From Zopfochytrium polystomum (lineage: Eukaryota; Chytridiomycota; Chytridiomycetes; Chytridiales; Chytridiaceae), in assembly GCA_025765615.1 (NCBI GenBank), contig JAIVFJ010000122.1:62001-126000 (forward strand): DNA of 64,000 nt, in the 5' to 3' direction. The position numbers and the translations under genes are program-made. Shown here piece after piece: positions 19,868 through 32,169 of the stretch (within the stretch, counting starts at the first letter, position 1; each line of letters starts with the position of its first letter). The notes below the pieces were generated by a model, which saw only the letters and a program-made list of their open reading frames with translations, was not told the DNA's origin and searched no databases.

Positions 19868-20498
19868 TGTTGTGTACGTTGTTGGGTACCCTCAGGTGGC
19901 CAGGGGTGGTAGCTGTCGTGGCGGTGTGGTGGGGCCGCGCGCGGTCGGCCCTCCGACCGGCTCCCCCAAAAAATAAATATGTATTGACCATATAGTTAAG
20001 GTAGTAGTTGGAGTCGTTGGAGTAGGGGGCGGTATGAATGAGACAAGGTCGAGGATGAGAGAGAGAGAGAGAGAGAGACAGAAGAGAGCTCTAGCGCGAA
20101 CAATGGGCGGCGGTCGGAGTTTGGATTTTCGCCGGTGCCTTGTCAGGGATTGATTGATTGATTGATTGATTCCCGCACTAACCTTCTCGACACCCAAGCA
20201 AAGAAACCAGCAGAGCTACCCTCACAACCTCACAACCTCACTCACTCACTCGCTCGCCCCTCGCTACCCCTCAACTCAACTCGCTACTCATCCATCCGAT
20301 TCAATCAATCGGCCAATTCAATCGCGCTTGCACCCCCCCTTCCCCCCCGCGACCGAGTCCCGACCGACCTCACCGAACATCAATCAACCCAAAGGGGGGA
20401 TCGCTCGAAGCACGAACACCAGCTACTACTAGTACTCGGTGCTTCTTCGCCGAGAGTTACCTTGCCCCCCCTCCCCCCCCCCAAACCCCACACCCGCG
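19802..20498. other. Intergenic region between LSM2 and the augmin-like gene
   Basis: Holds (GT)n at 19829-19866, (GA)n at 20058-20078, (GATT)n at 20148-20171 and C-rich leader sequence before the ATG at 20499. No gene is visible. Confidence 0.6.
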
Positions 20499-23400
20499 AT
20501 GCCGCCCGCCGCGATGATGACGACGACGATGCGCACCCCCAGGGTCGAATCTGCTGCCGCTGCGGCTGCTGCCTCAGAATCATCGCCGTCGCCATCGCCG
20601 CCACCCGCCGCCGTCGCCGCAGCAGCAGCAGCCGTCTCGACACCCAATTATACCTCACCACCGCCACCACCACCACCAACAACGGAACATTCGGCGGCGT
20701 CGGCCTCTTCCGCATCGTCCTCTTCTTCGTCCTCTGCATCCTCCTCCTCCTCCTCAGCGGTTTCTCGTTGGACGGCCGGCTTGTCCCGCGGCCAAGGCTC
20801 ACCTGCGTCGCCCCCAAATAGTCACACCCCGACCCCTCAGCAGCGCCACGGTGGTGTCAATCGCCCAGGTGGAGCCAGCAATGGTGCCTCTGCCAACAAG
20901 AGCAACAACAACGACAGCGACAGCAACTGCAACTCAATCGCGCTGCTCCAGCCCGAGCTCCGATTGGACAAGGCCGGCCGGAGCCTGTCCCGTTCTAAAG
21001 CCTCGCACCCTGCCACCAACACCACTTCCACGACCAAAACTACCGCTACCACAACTTCTACTCACACTCTGTCCCCTGAAGACCGGCGCGCTGCCCTGAG
21101 TCGATGGAAGGAGGAAAAATCAAGGGCCGCGGCAGTAGCGCCGAGCGCACCGGCTGTTTCTGTTTCGGCGGCCGCTGTCGACACAAAAACTCCGGATGGC
21201 CCCGCCGCGCGAGGGCGCGCCGTGCGGGTGCCGAGCGCGGCGGCTTTGGCCGCGGAAACCAAAACTCCGGATGGCCCGGTTGCGCGTCGGAGCGCCGCGC
21301 AGGTGCAGAGCGAGGCGGCGGCCGCCGTCGATACAAGGACTCCCGACGGCCCCGTCGCGCGTCGGAGCGCTGCAGTCGCTGTTCCTTCTCCTCCCGCCCC
21401 GCTCAACGAGCTTCCGCCCGATGGGTCCGCGCCGCCAACGACAGTACGGAAGAAGCCAGCAGGTACAGCAAATTCTTTCAAGTTTTTTCTGTCTTCGCGT
21501 GTCGAACAGTGGGAAAAAAAAAAAAAAAAAAAAAAACGCTTGCCCTTACTCATCTTTCTTCCTTCGGGAAAAAAAAAAATTAAAAAAAAATTCAAACATC
21601 AACCAGTCAAGTACGTGAGCTCGCGCTACATGACCATGCCTTCTAAAGACCCGCAAGACCAGCAGCTGCGCGAACGCACAAGCTCCACACAGCCACTTCT
21701 CCGACCACCTCAGACCGTTCGAAAACAGCACCCCCCACCACCACCACCGCCCACTGGCTCAAGAAGGATAGGTACGTCCGCGTCGGGACGGTTCCCCATT
21801 GACGACATTCGGGAAACGCCGAGACACGTTTCGCACGGAGCGACCAGCGGGACGACCGCCGTCGGCATGCGCTCCACGCGGCCGGTTCGTATGCCCGCGC
21901 AACCAACCCGGCCTCCTCTCGGTGCCATTGAGAACCACGCTCTTCAAAACGGGGCGCATCAGCAAGGCTCCAAGAAGCTGCACGTGCCGCTAGGGCCTAG
22001 AGGACACGAGAACGCAGAGGCTGGAGGGATCGCCTCGCGCCGTTACTCTGTCTTGCCACGGGAACTGCTTTCGCACCAGCCGCGGCGGCCGCTCGCCCCC
22101 CCTCATTCAGCCGCCGCAGCCGCCACCGCAGCCGCCCCCGCAGCCACAATCCGTAGTACCAGAATTCCCGACTTTGAGCCAGAATCACTGTCAGAGACAG
22201 TACGCCCAGTCGCGCCGGCACAGCAACAATCCGCAGCAGCAGCACCAGTATCAGCAGCAACCCGCGACTCCCCCAGACCAGTCGAAACTCCAATCCGAAT
22301 CCCATCTGCCTCTATCGGGAGTTTCTGAAACTACCACCACTACGGCCACCGACGTCGCCACGGATGCCAAAGCTCTTGCACGACCCCAAGATGATTCGCA
22401 GCACGAGGATCGCGAGACACGCGACGTAGGCGGCGTCGCGTCAAAAGAGGACGCAGCGCCGGCGGCTGCGGCAAAGCGGAAGGCCGGCCCTGCATTGACA
22501 TCGATGGCGACCGCTTCCACCGCCACAACGACGGCTGCGCAGCAGAATCATCATTCCAGCGCATCCGCAACGGTCACGGCATTTCCTGAAAAGGACTTGC
22601 TCGTGCGGTGGAACGCTGCCTTGCAGTGGGCGTACATTGAAGCGCGGGCGAAGCGGGCTTTTGAGGCGCGCCGGAAGCAGCGCGAGGTGAGGTTTTGTGA
22701 TAGGGAAAGTACGATTTCTCACTTTTACTTCGTTTCTTATTTCTTCCGGCTTAAATGATCCAGGAGCAATGCGTGATGGCGACTGCCCATATTTTGCAGA
22801 AAAGGGAGGAAATCCATAAACGGTATATGGACAACGAGAGGAAGCGCAAGCTGGAGGAAAAAATCCGCGTGCTGTCCCAGCAGGTAAGCAAACACTTGCT
22901 GGTGTGGATGAACGTCTGTGAAAGGAGTTTCATTCTGGCCTCGCCTCCCTCGCATGCGTGCTTTGTCTTGTCCGCTTTGTTAGGGAGACTCTAACACTTG
23001 TAACGAATTTGGGAACTTTACTTGCTTCTTTCAGCAGGAATCGCTGGAACGCATTGTCGAAGCGAAGCTGAGCGTTGCCGACAGTTACAAGAAACTCGCT
23101 GATTCCCTCAAGTCGTCGGTCGTCCAGTTGCGACTAAATAATGTGACCGTTCGGGATCCAAGTGAGTAGCGAGAGCCCAAGGAACTCCGAGAGATAGTTT
23201 CGTTTGCCACACCGAATTGTACCTGTCGCCTTGCGGCAGTTGTGAGTTTGTGGCCTGTCTTGTGGCCCAGGCGCTTCCTTTCCTCTGCGGCCTGAGGTCT
23301 CGATTAACCGTCTTTGGTTTTTCCTCCCAACCGCCCCATGCAACTACCAACCCTAAATTAGAACTCCTTCGACAATCGCTGCTGGAGCTGGCCGACGCGG

Positions 23401-23721
23401 CCACGAGCATCCTGAAAGACGCAAATGGCGCGCTCAGTCGGGTCAGTCAAGAGGCGACGATTTTCCCCTGAACTCCTCTTTTTTTTTTTTTTCCCTCCCT
23501 GCCCGACTCCAACTAGATTTATCCGAACTTTTAACCGTCATCCCGCTTCTTCCCAGGCTGAACAGCTCAGCGCGGGTGTCGTGCAGATCGACGACTTGAT
23601 GTCGCGGCAAAAGGACGGCCTGCTCAAATGCGTCGGCCTCGTGCACCGCCTGCAGAGCCTCGAGACGATGGAGCGGAGCTTGATGATTGACGATATCCAG
23701 CGACGGCTCGACATGCAATAA
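20499..23721 (+). CDS. Augmin subunit 8 (HAUS8/QWRF-like) candidate
   Basis: Multi-exon gene. Clear exons: 20499-21462, one from 21607, one ending at 22686, then 22764-22883, 23035-23161, 23362-23441 and 23557-23721. The reading changes frame between about 21770 and 22330, so at least one further intron lies there, with borders I could not fix. The N-terminal half is Ser/Ala/Pro/Thr-rich and basic, as in microtubule-binding tails, with three units containing TPDGPVARR (about 21180-21380) and a KYVSSRYMT stretch. The C-terminal half (KDLLVRWNAALQWAYIEARA onward) is coiled-coil and follows the plant QWRF/AUG8 layout: LQW-x3-ARA, then a helical segment, then LADSLKSSVVQLRL and a final helix bundle. 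Augmin recruits gamma-tubulin to microtubule walls for branching in spindles. The match is by motif order only. The start at 20499 is the first ATG after C-rich leader sequence, but the frame is open further upstream. Confidence 0.65.
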
Positions 23722-24019
23722 TTATTTATATGTAGAGGAAGAAAGTGCTTGGGTGCAGGCTCTTGGTTGCAGCTTGTGGGGCGAATGAATGGACCAAAGA
23801 GACGTTTTTACTTGCTGCGCAGTGGAGGAGGACGGATATTGGAACTGTGTGTTGTGTTTCACTGGTCGAAGATAAAGAAAAACGAAGGAAAAAAAAAAAA
23901 AAAAAAAAAGAAGAGAACAGTATGTGAGAATCACAAGAATGGAACCGTTCGGTACGGAGGGATGGGGGTGTGGCTGTTGGCTGGACGGAGACCACCCCGA
24001 GTCACCCAAGGATGGCGTA

Positions 24020-24345
24020 TGATGAAATCCCACCCAGGACTGGAGGGACTTGGTGTGTGAGAGAAAGGGAGAGAGAGCAGCTGTGATGGAGAAGGGAGAG
24101 GAGTGAGAGAATGGAGAGAGGAGAGAAGAGAGAGTGGGCAGAGAGGAAAGAGGGAGCAAATGGAGGTAGAGAGATTGGCTTGCTTTTGCACTGGTTTTTG
24201 TCAAAGCAGCAAGGAGTGGGGTTTTGGATTCCTTGTTTGATACTCCTGCAGGCTGGAGCCATCAGAAAACAGTGGGAGCAGTGGGCTGCAAGAGCAGCCC
24301 GCAGAAATGAGATAAAACAGGCTGAGCACCAATCCCCAGGCTGGG
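24020..24345 (-). repeat. Copia-B LTR fragment
   Basis: Starts TGATGAAATCCCACCCAGGA like the terminal end of the LTRs at 51684 and 58547 and extends through the GGCTGAGCACC motif before similarity stops. The stretch 23722-24019 between the augmin-like gene and this fragment shows only an A tract (23889-23909). Confidence 0.8.
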
Positions 24346-24788
24346 CTAGGTACCCATTCAGAGCACCCCGTAGCCATTACTCTGCATCATGCATCCATTG
24401 TAGTACACAGTCCATGCAACATCACTGGAGATGGACACTTGAGCAGCTGATAGCTTGCACAGTTAAAAAGCATTCAGTGGAGTGCACCAACTGAGTGCAG
24501 ATACTAGCTCACGGCATCTGTCCAAGCATAGTGCATTCTCCACTCTGCACTGAGTGCGATTGCAGAACGAGCATATTCTCCCTGCCTCCAGGTTAGCAGG
24601 TGTATCGGTACAGCAGCTGAAGCCAGCGAGATCCTCACGTGGTGTGCAGAGGGCCGCATTGCAGCAATCATCAAATATTGCATGTCGCTCCTTCTCTGTT
24701 TACAGCCTGTCATTCAGCTCTTCGTACAGTCTCACATCAAGTAGCGTATTGTCATGCAGTACGCCATATACACCTGACCTGCGGGATG
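24346..24788. other. Unassigned segment before Copia-A
   Basis: No gene is recognised. A minus-strand frame (about 24480-24650) is open and Cys-rich (GRICSFCNRTQC) but short and without a known family. Confidence 0.35.
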
Positions 24789-25027
24789 TGTTAGTTTTGG
24801 GTCTTTTGGTGTAAGCAGTGTGCAGGAGCTTTGACCTGTTACTGCTCTGCAAGGATGACTTGCAGCATTTTGCAAGTGATGGTCCTTGTAACAGTTTTGT
24901 ATAAAGACAAACACAAGACTGACAGAAGCCAAGATCAACCTCCCACCACCACCACCTTCAGTTGTGTACTACCTCCATCTCCACAGCAGCACAACCCATA
25001 GACAATCCAGCCCAACGAAATCATTCA
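24789..25027 (+). repeat. Copia-A 5' LTR
   Basis: TGTTAGTTTTGGGTC to AAATCATTCA, 239 bases. It aligns with the 229-base 3' LTR and with the solo LTR at 13229-13457, but the last 60 bases differ from the 3' LTR and resemble the 4590-4751 fragment instead. The two LTRs are thus from different subtypes. Confidence 0.85.
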
Positions 25028-25620
25028 TCCAAAACTATTACCCATCCCAATCACTCCACCTTGATTTCAACAAGATCCAATCAGTAGAAGGGGTTGTAGC
25101 TTTTCAGATCTGCCAACTTTTGGGGATTGATCACAGACACTACAGACTTTGTACAGAAATTCAGTTACTACCATTGGAAAGCTCTCAATCTCCTCTTTCC
25201 AACGAACCCACCTGATCTCAGATCAGACGCTCCTACGTTGCGTACACCACCTCTGAAGTTGGCAATTACTTTTCCAACTTCAACCTCAATTTGCTGGCCT
25301 TCCAGACCTCTCCCAGCCAATTCCAAGCTATCATTGGAAAGGCCTGCTTCTGGACTGCACAACTGTCACCAACGGGATCCCAAAATCACTCTCCTTTGTG
25401 ATAAGCGACGCCTTTTTCCATTCAGGGTCCTTACGTCCAACCCTCACCATTAATTTTTAATTTTTTGTCCCCAATTGGAGACAACAACCACCCCCCTACC
25501 TGACACACACCAAGCTAACAAACGAACTTTTCATCTGCTGCAACACCACCTTCACAACACACCCAAAATCCAACGAAATCCCTTCAAACTTGGCACATAT
25601 AATCGTCCTGAGAAAACAGC

Positions 25621-26800
25621 ATGACTACTGACTCAACCGAGTATGTTGCCAAGTCCTTCAGCATCTTGGAGGGACCAGAGAATTTTGGTGACTGATTGGA
25701 GGATCTTACAGCAGAACTCTCCAACAAAAATGTCAACTTACGCCACTGCATTGACACAAGTCACATCAATGCAGAGCAGAATGATGCAGTTGATCCACTA
25801 GACCTCTGCGACACTGGAACCTGTCTCATCAGAGATGGACCATTCCAAGGACAGAGATTCCAACTGGTGCCTCTGCCTTGTGGACAGGAGAAAGGTAACT
25901 TGGTTTCCTGGTACACAGAACCAGAATGCACATTGCTGTCTAATTATTTGTCGCCACATCTCTCAAGCCCTTCTCACCCAAATCACACCTGGTCAAACCT
26001 TTGATTGGTTGGCGAATTGGGAATAATTTGCTGCACAGCAGACCAGGGACTTGCAAAGGAGATCGTTGACGACTTTGAACACATCAAAATGGAACCAACT
26101 AAAGCCTCAGATGCCTTCATTACCCAATTCACCGAAGCGTACCATCGAGTCGACAGCTTTGCAAAATCAGCAGCTGGAGAATTTCTCCATCGTATTCGCC
26201 CTTTCCAAAAAGTTGTTCAAATCTTTGTTGGCTCACTGGACCAAAGCCTATTGGACATGGGGATAGGAAACATTTTTCTTGTTGTCAGCAACCCAGCTCC
26301 TGAGATAACAAGTTTAGCCAAACTAATCTCACTCTTCAAACACACTGTTCATCAAAACAACTATGATAAGAGACTCATCAAGCTGGCAAATCAAAGAGAA
26401 GGGGACACCTCCACTGCAGTCCCAGAGGTCAATACACCAACTGCAAATGTTGCCCAAGTTCACTACACCCACCCCCGAGGCTGTGGTGGCTATCGACCGC
26501 TCCAACCAAGGCCACAGCCATACATCCCACGACCTTATGGTGGCTTTGGCAGAGGGTCCATTCCACTCTCTCAAGGAAGTTGGTGATCCCAGCAGATGGG
26601 ATGGCGACGGCAGCAAAGTGGATGACAACCACAGCAACCATTCCGTCCACACCAGAGCTGGGCATCTGCAAATGTCACCTTCAACAATTGCAGTGGTCGT
26701 GGACATTATGCAAGGGAATGTCCTTCCGCTCCAAACGTGCAGGAGCAGATGCCTCAGCAATCCCAGCAGGCACTCCTAACATACAACACACCAGCAGACA
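25621..26800 (+). pseudogene. Copia-A gag, broken
   Basis: Starts at ATG 25621 (MTTDSTEYVAKSFSILEG). A TGA at 25694-25696 replaces a Trp that is present in the sister copy (NFGDWLDDL, about 47318). A frameshift occurs near 26000. The capsid-like helical region continues (KASDAFITQFTEAYHRVDSF). Near 26670-26725 a zinc knuckle remnant reads FNNCSGRGHYARECP with the first Cys lost. Gag would package the RNA in virus-like particles. Confidence 0.8.
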
Positions 26801-26909
26801 GTGATTGGGATGAACAACAGAGTCAGCAGGAAAATGAACAGCAGTTATGGGAAGAGACTTACAACTCACAGTTTGGTGACCAAAGTGACGACAACCACCA
26901 ACAGGATTT

Positions 26910-28444
26910 TTGGATGGCCCTGGAGTGATCCGGGCATTTGCAGTCAACATTCCACCTCCTGTTACTTCCTTTCCTCTCCTTATTGATAACGGTTGCAATG
27001 TTACTACTCTTCGTGATTTCTCCTTCTTTATCCCATCAACCTTCAACAACCAAAAATCCAGCATGCGCATCGCAAAAGAAGGCCCACTTCTCAACTGTGA
27101 GGGCTCAGGCGTTGCACAAATTCCTCTTGCAAACAACATCACTCTCATTATTGAAGGCGCGCAGTTTGCTCCAGAATGCCCAGTCAACCTTATTGCCAAC
27201 AGGGACCTCCAGCTATGTGGTTACTATCACTTTGCACGAGACCTCCAACCAGGTGTTGTTCACTGCAGCAGCTATGAAGAAGTTGACCCAGCAGTTCTTC
27301 AAATGATCCTTTGGCAAGGCCTCGCAGCAAACCCAACCTTCAATTACAGCACTCAATTTCTCTCCCATTGCGCCAGCAGATATTACAACTTTTTCACGTC
27401 AGCCAAACCTGCAGACACACACAGCATTTGTGCAACATTTCTCAACATCAAAAAACCAGACACTCGCCAACTGCACCAACGTCTAGGACACATTCCCTAT
27501 GCTCGACTTTGCTCCATGAAGGAACGGCGAACCTGTGCTGACTTTCCAGACATAGACTTAGAACTGCTTGAGGACGAGTGTAAGGCCTGTATTATTGCAA
27601 AGCAGACACGTGCCTCTATTCCCCACACAGATCCTCTGGACAAGCTATGTGGGGAACACTTGGCATTTGACCTTGTGGAGGTCAAACCCAAGTTCAGGGG
27701 GCAGTACAGCTTTGCCCTCATTGCCATTGACTATGTCAGCAATTATATCTGGTCAACCAACCTACGACAGAAGTCTGATGCTTTACCAGAAGCCATCAAA
27801 ATCATTCAGCAACTCCAGACCGTGCGAGACGTTCAGGTTAAGTCAGTTAGGTTTGATTGGGGCGAACTTAAGTCGACTGCCTTTGAACGCTTCTGTGCCT
27901 CTTATGGAATACGGGTTGAAGTCAGTCCACCACACACACCAGAGCTCAACCGCAAAGCAGAACATGCAGTTAGGGCAGTCATGGATGTAACTCGTTCACT
28001 ACTTCAGCATGCTGGCTCACCTTGGTCTTGGTGGGGTTATGCTATTTGACATGCCGTGGACATCATCAACACAATGCCAGTTCTCAGTCGTGGTTTGCTT
28101 TCACTGGTTGAAATGCTACTTGGCTTTCCTCCCTGCATCAGCCACTTTAGGGTTTTTGGCGCTGGTTGCCTCTACCATGTGACAGCCAAGGAACGCAGCA
28201 GCACCCTCAATGACCTCACTATCGCCGAAGACAGCTTTCCCAAACTCAACAAATCAGATGCTGATGATGACGCTTCAGAACTACAGCATCACCACACGCC
28301 CTTACTCTCAGCTGCTGAACTCCAGGAACCAACGCCAACATCAAGGCCCTCCTTCGCAAAGAAAACGTACACATTGAACAGCTACCTGAACCAGAACCAA
28401 CACCAGTGGCCCTGGTGGAATTGGTAAAAAGTGTCACCCCTCAG
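26910..28444 (+). pseudogene. Copia-A protease and integrase, broken
   Basis: The protease site appears as LLIDNGCN instead of the usual D-S/T-G-A. The pre-integrase zinc finger shows HQRLGH and CKACII (about 27477-27600). Core residues: HLAFDLVEV, RFDWGELK and the Glu of NRKAEHAVR. A TGA at 28047-28049 replaces Arg (sister copy WWGYAIRHAV), and a frameshift lies near 28300. The last codons (EQLPEPEPTP...SVTPQ) end at 28444 exactly at a CAG|GTAAGC donor, phase 0. Confidence 0.8.
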
Positions 28445-28941
28445 GTAAGCACAGTGAAAGTGAATCAGATAACAATGTACAGCTCTGGTGTTGGAGGTGA
28501 TTGCATGACGGGTTGGATTCTGTGCTACTGCAATTTATGTCATCTCCAGTGGGCCTTATTGGGAGAACTATAGGCATGACTGCGGAGACTGGATTGGGGG
28601 GTAGACCGACAATGTGAAGCAACCGAAGGCCCACAACAACTGAAGCCCCAGCTTGTAGGCTAGCGTGGCCCAGACCTGTGTCAGAGGAGGTAGAGTCCTG
28701 AGCAGGGAGCCCATTCTGTGAGGAGTGCCAACCAGGAGACAGTTATTCTCCTGATGTGTCCAGGCAAGACGCGCGGGTAGTGTTGAGGGCAAGCTGTGTA
28801 TGGGGGAGTGGTTGCCTCACCTCATAGGCTACTGGGGGGAGCCCAGACCAGCATCGTGTGGAAGGCTCACCTGTGCATTTCATCCTTGCTTACTTTTGTG
28901 TGTTGGATATCTGAGACTGCTATAAACTAATTCCTTCAAAG
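28445..28941 (+). other. Probable spliceosomal intron in Copia-A pol
   Basis: Donor CAG|GTAAGC at 28445 and acceptor CTTCAAAG at 28941, with AACTAAT 17 bases upstream as a branch-site candidate. The homologous segment in the inverted copy (49737-50268) lies at the same place, has its own donor and acceptor and is also phase 0. Joining restores continuous pol from the integrase tail to DKTMADTPTRD. It contains several stops in all forward frames. Confidence 0.65.
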
Positions 28942-30620
28942 TCCCTACAAGATAAAACAATGGCAGACACACCCACTAGGGATACCTCACAGGCTTCTCC
29001 ACCTCCAGAACCACCTCCTCATCACCAACATTTACGTTCATCATCACCTGACAACTCAGCCAAGCGTTTTGGGCAAACCTACCTCACAAGCATAACATGT
29101 CCCGATCCCCAAACTCGTGCAGAAGCCATGTCGGGTAAATGGTCCAAGGAGTGGATTGCAGCAGAGCAGACTGAGATCGATGCCCTTTGCACTTTAGCAG
29201 CCTTTGAAGTTGTGGAACGGCCCACCAACATCAACGTCGTGCAGAACAAATGGGTCTACAAGGTCAAACTTAAACCAGACGGCAGCATTGAGCGCTTCCG
29301 TGCACGGCTTGTGGCTAATGGCTTCACTCAACATCATGGCATTGATTTTTGGAATACTCACTCTCCTGTTGTCCGAATCAACAGTCTTCGTTGGCTCATT
29401 GCCATGGCAACTGCAAACAACTGGCACACTGCTATTGTCGACATCAGCAACGCGTATCTAAACAGCATGCTTGATGTGCCCATTTACATGGAGCAGCCAG
29501 ACGGCTACCGCAGTGATGGCAAAGTCTGGCTACTGAAGAGAGCTGTTAATGGTATCAAGCAAGCTGGCCGGTGTTGGTACCAAGAACTGATTGGCCACCT
29601 GAAGACGAATGGATATCAGCAAAGCACAGCAGACCCCTGAATCCACTTCAGTCAAGTGGATGGAAAAGCCATTTTCATTGCCATCTATGTCAATGATATT
29701 TGTTTCTTTGGGGATTCTGGAGAGATCACCTTTGCCATCACACTGCTAAAATCTCATTACAAGCACCGCAAAATAGGAACAATCAAAACCATCCTCAATA
29801 TGCAACTGGGACACTGCCACAACAGAATCTTCTTGCACCAGAAAGCCATATGGAGTTACTTCCAACACTATCAACAACCACACTGCAGTAGCTGCCCTTC
29901 CCGGTAATCTCAATCTGTAGCCACGTGGGATCGACAAAGCAGCTGCAGACCAGAGACCTTACCAGGCACTCCTTTGCGACATCAACTACCTTGCAACACA
30001 CACACAACCAGACCTTGCCCCAGCAGTTTCATACCTTGGTGCATTCAGCAAGGACCCTAGCAAGCAACACATGAAGATTCTTATTCAGGTTCTCGAATAT
30101 CTCAACGGTAATAGTGAGTATGGTTTATTCTATTCTTGCAACTGCAAAGATATAGCCGGTTACTCCGACGCTCCCCATGGTGTCCACTAAAATGGGAAAT
30201 CACAGCTTGGCTACTATGTTCTATTTGGAGGAACAGCTCTTAGTTGGACATCTGTTTGGAGCAGCACTGTCATGCTGTCACTGCAGGAAGCTGAATATGT
30301 TTTCTGAACTCAGACAAGAACTTAAGGCACTGTCCCAAATCTATTCAGCACTTCAACTTCTGTCTCCAACTCCTCTTGTCATCTACACTGACAACAGCGG
30401 TGTGATCAACCTCAGTTCAAATGATCTTCACACCAATCGGTCAAAGCATATCATGGTAAAGTATCATTATATTTGAGAACTTGTGGAACAAAAAGTAGTA
30501 TGGCTTGAGTGGATTGCTGGAGGAGAACAGCCTGCTGACTATATGACGAAATCTCTCTCAGCTGCTCTCAGTGAATACCATTTGAGTCGCATTGGTCTTT
30601 GTTTCTTCTCTTTCCTCTGA
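28942..30620 (+). pseudogene. Copia-A reverse transcriptase and RNase H, broken
   Basis: RT begins around EAMSGKWSKEWIAAEQTEID and is open to a stop at 29640 (ADP*; the sister copy has ADPC). The catalytic box reads YVNDIC where the sister copy keeps YVDDIC, so polymerase activity would be lost. RNase H follows in shifting frames (29650-30600): AYLG-type spacer PAVSYLGAFSKDPS, DNSGVINLSSND and a stop after KYHYI at 30476. Confidence 0.8.
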
Positions 30621-30883
30621 TTCATTTTTTCCCTATCTGTGAAGTTGTTTTCTTCTTTGTTCCTTTTCATTACTTTGACTCATTTTCTTTTACCTCTGAA
30701 GTTCAATATGTGTCCCCATCCATTTCTTGTTAGTGCGGTCTGTCCTTTCTGTTCTGCCATCCGATGGCCAGTCATACCTGTTTGCGATTCTTCTTTCTCT
30801 GGTGTAAGGTTTCCTTAAGTTGACTATGGCTTAAGGTTTTCCTCTGTGCTGGCCTTTGCTCCTGCCCACAGCTTAGGGGGAAG

Positions 30884-31112
30884 TGTTAGTTTTGGGTTTT
30901 TTAGTGTAAGCAGTGTGCAGGAGCTTTGACCTGATACTGCTCTGCAAGGATGACTTGCAGCCTTTTTCCAAGTGATGGTCCTTGTAACAGTTTTGTATAA
31001 AGACAAAGACAAGACTGACAGAAGCCAAGATCAACCTCCCACCACCACCACCTTCAGTAGTGTACACCACAGCAGCCCAATCCATCAATCAGCCATCAAA
31101 GCAAATCTTTCA
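30884..31112 (+). repeat. Copia-A 3' LTR
   Basis: TGTTAGTTTTGGGTT to AAATCTTTCA, 229 bases, directly after the polypurine tract. It is closest to the solo LTR at 13229-13457. Confidence 0.9.
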
Positions 31113-32007
31113 GTTTGATCTCTGTGAGAGGTTGCTGCTTTTATACTCCTGCAGGTTGGAGCCATCAGAAAACAGAGGGAGCAGTGGGCTGCACAGAGCA
31201 GGCTACAGAAATGGGATAAAACAGGCTGAGCACCAACCCCAGCCTGGGCTAAGTACCCATTCAGGGCTGAGTACCACCCAGGGCTGGGCATCACTCAGGG
31301 CTGAGTACCAACCAGGTCTAAGTACCAGCCTGGGCTGAGCACCACCCAGGGCTAAGTACCAGCCAGGGCTGAGTACCACCTTGGGCTGAGTACTTTGTCT
31401 GGGCTGAGTACCACCAGGAACCAATTTCCAGCTTGTTTGAGAAACAGTTGCTTGTAAATTGGTTTGGTTGTTTCCAAATCCGGAAGCTTGTTTGGGAAAC
31501 AAGCTGCTTTTTCCCTTGTTTTTAGAAATCCAATGATTGGTGCAATCTCTGGTGAGCTCAGTTTTTATCTCACTTTTAGAAATGCAGTGATTGGTGCAAT
31601 CCCTGATTCCTAAATGCCTGTTGCATTGCTCAGATTGCACAGCACAGCAGGAAAGCTGGAATTCCGGATCAGGAAGCGGAATTCCGATGCAGAGAGCGGA
31701 ATTCCGGAGCATGGGGCAGTGGTACACTGCTTCTGCATGCTTGCTGTGCTGTGTTACATGTGCAGAGTGCGTAGTTTGAGCGTTTTTGTGCATGTTCTAA
31801 TTGCATTGTCCCTACTGGTAGGATGAACAAAGCTCGAACAACAGCCGCCTTTGCCTATCTCTTTTTATTGAGAACAGGTTAGCCCTTCCGAGTGCCCCAT
31901 TCAAGTACTGAATCTACTGAGCCCTTCAAACACCCCATCCAATGTGATTGGATGGAGTACCCAAAGGGATCATCAGTAACGGGCGGAGTGTACCCCGTAT
32001 TTCAACA
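31113..32007 (-). repeat. Copia-B 3' LTR, truncated
   Basis: Corresponds to the 51903-52907 portion of the full LTR; the first 220 bases of that LTR are missing where it meets Copia-A. It contains the GGGCTGAGTACCACC tandem block and three GGAATTCC repeat units. It belongs to the decayed Copia-B copy to its right (minus orientation). Confidence 0.85.
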
Positions 32008-32169
32008 CAACCCCGCAGTAGAAAGAGAGGGGGCAACTGTTTCTCCTGGAGTACATGGCTGTCCAACAATGCCAGCCAGGCAGTGGGACTCGAACCCACC
32101 CATGTACCCCCCTACACTTGTGAAAACCTGCATGAACCCACAAGTGTAGCTGGAGAAGCCAGAGAGAGC

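Larger units (their letters stand above)
24789..31112 (+). mobile_element. Copia-A: Ty1/Copia element with both LTRs, decayed coding region
   Basis: Order is LTR (24789-25027), leader, gag, protease, integrase, RT, RNase H, purine tract AGGGGGAAG (30875-30883), LTR (30884-31112). Integrase before RT is diagnostic of Copia. Coding is broken by TGA stops and frameshifts. Flanking pentamers GGATG and GTTTG do not match, so one end has probably been altered by recombination; a truncated Copia-B LTR abuts the right end. Confidence 0.92.

Noticed and set aside
28960..28962. ATG as an independent start for Copia-A RT
   Set aside because: The homologous copies have ATT here (DKTIAET), so the Met is not conserved; splicing into the RT exon fits better.
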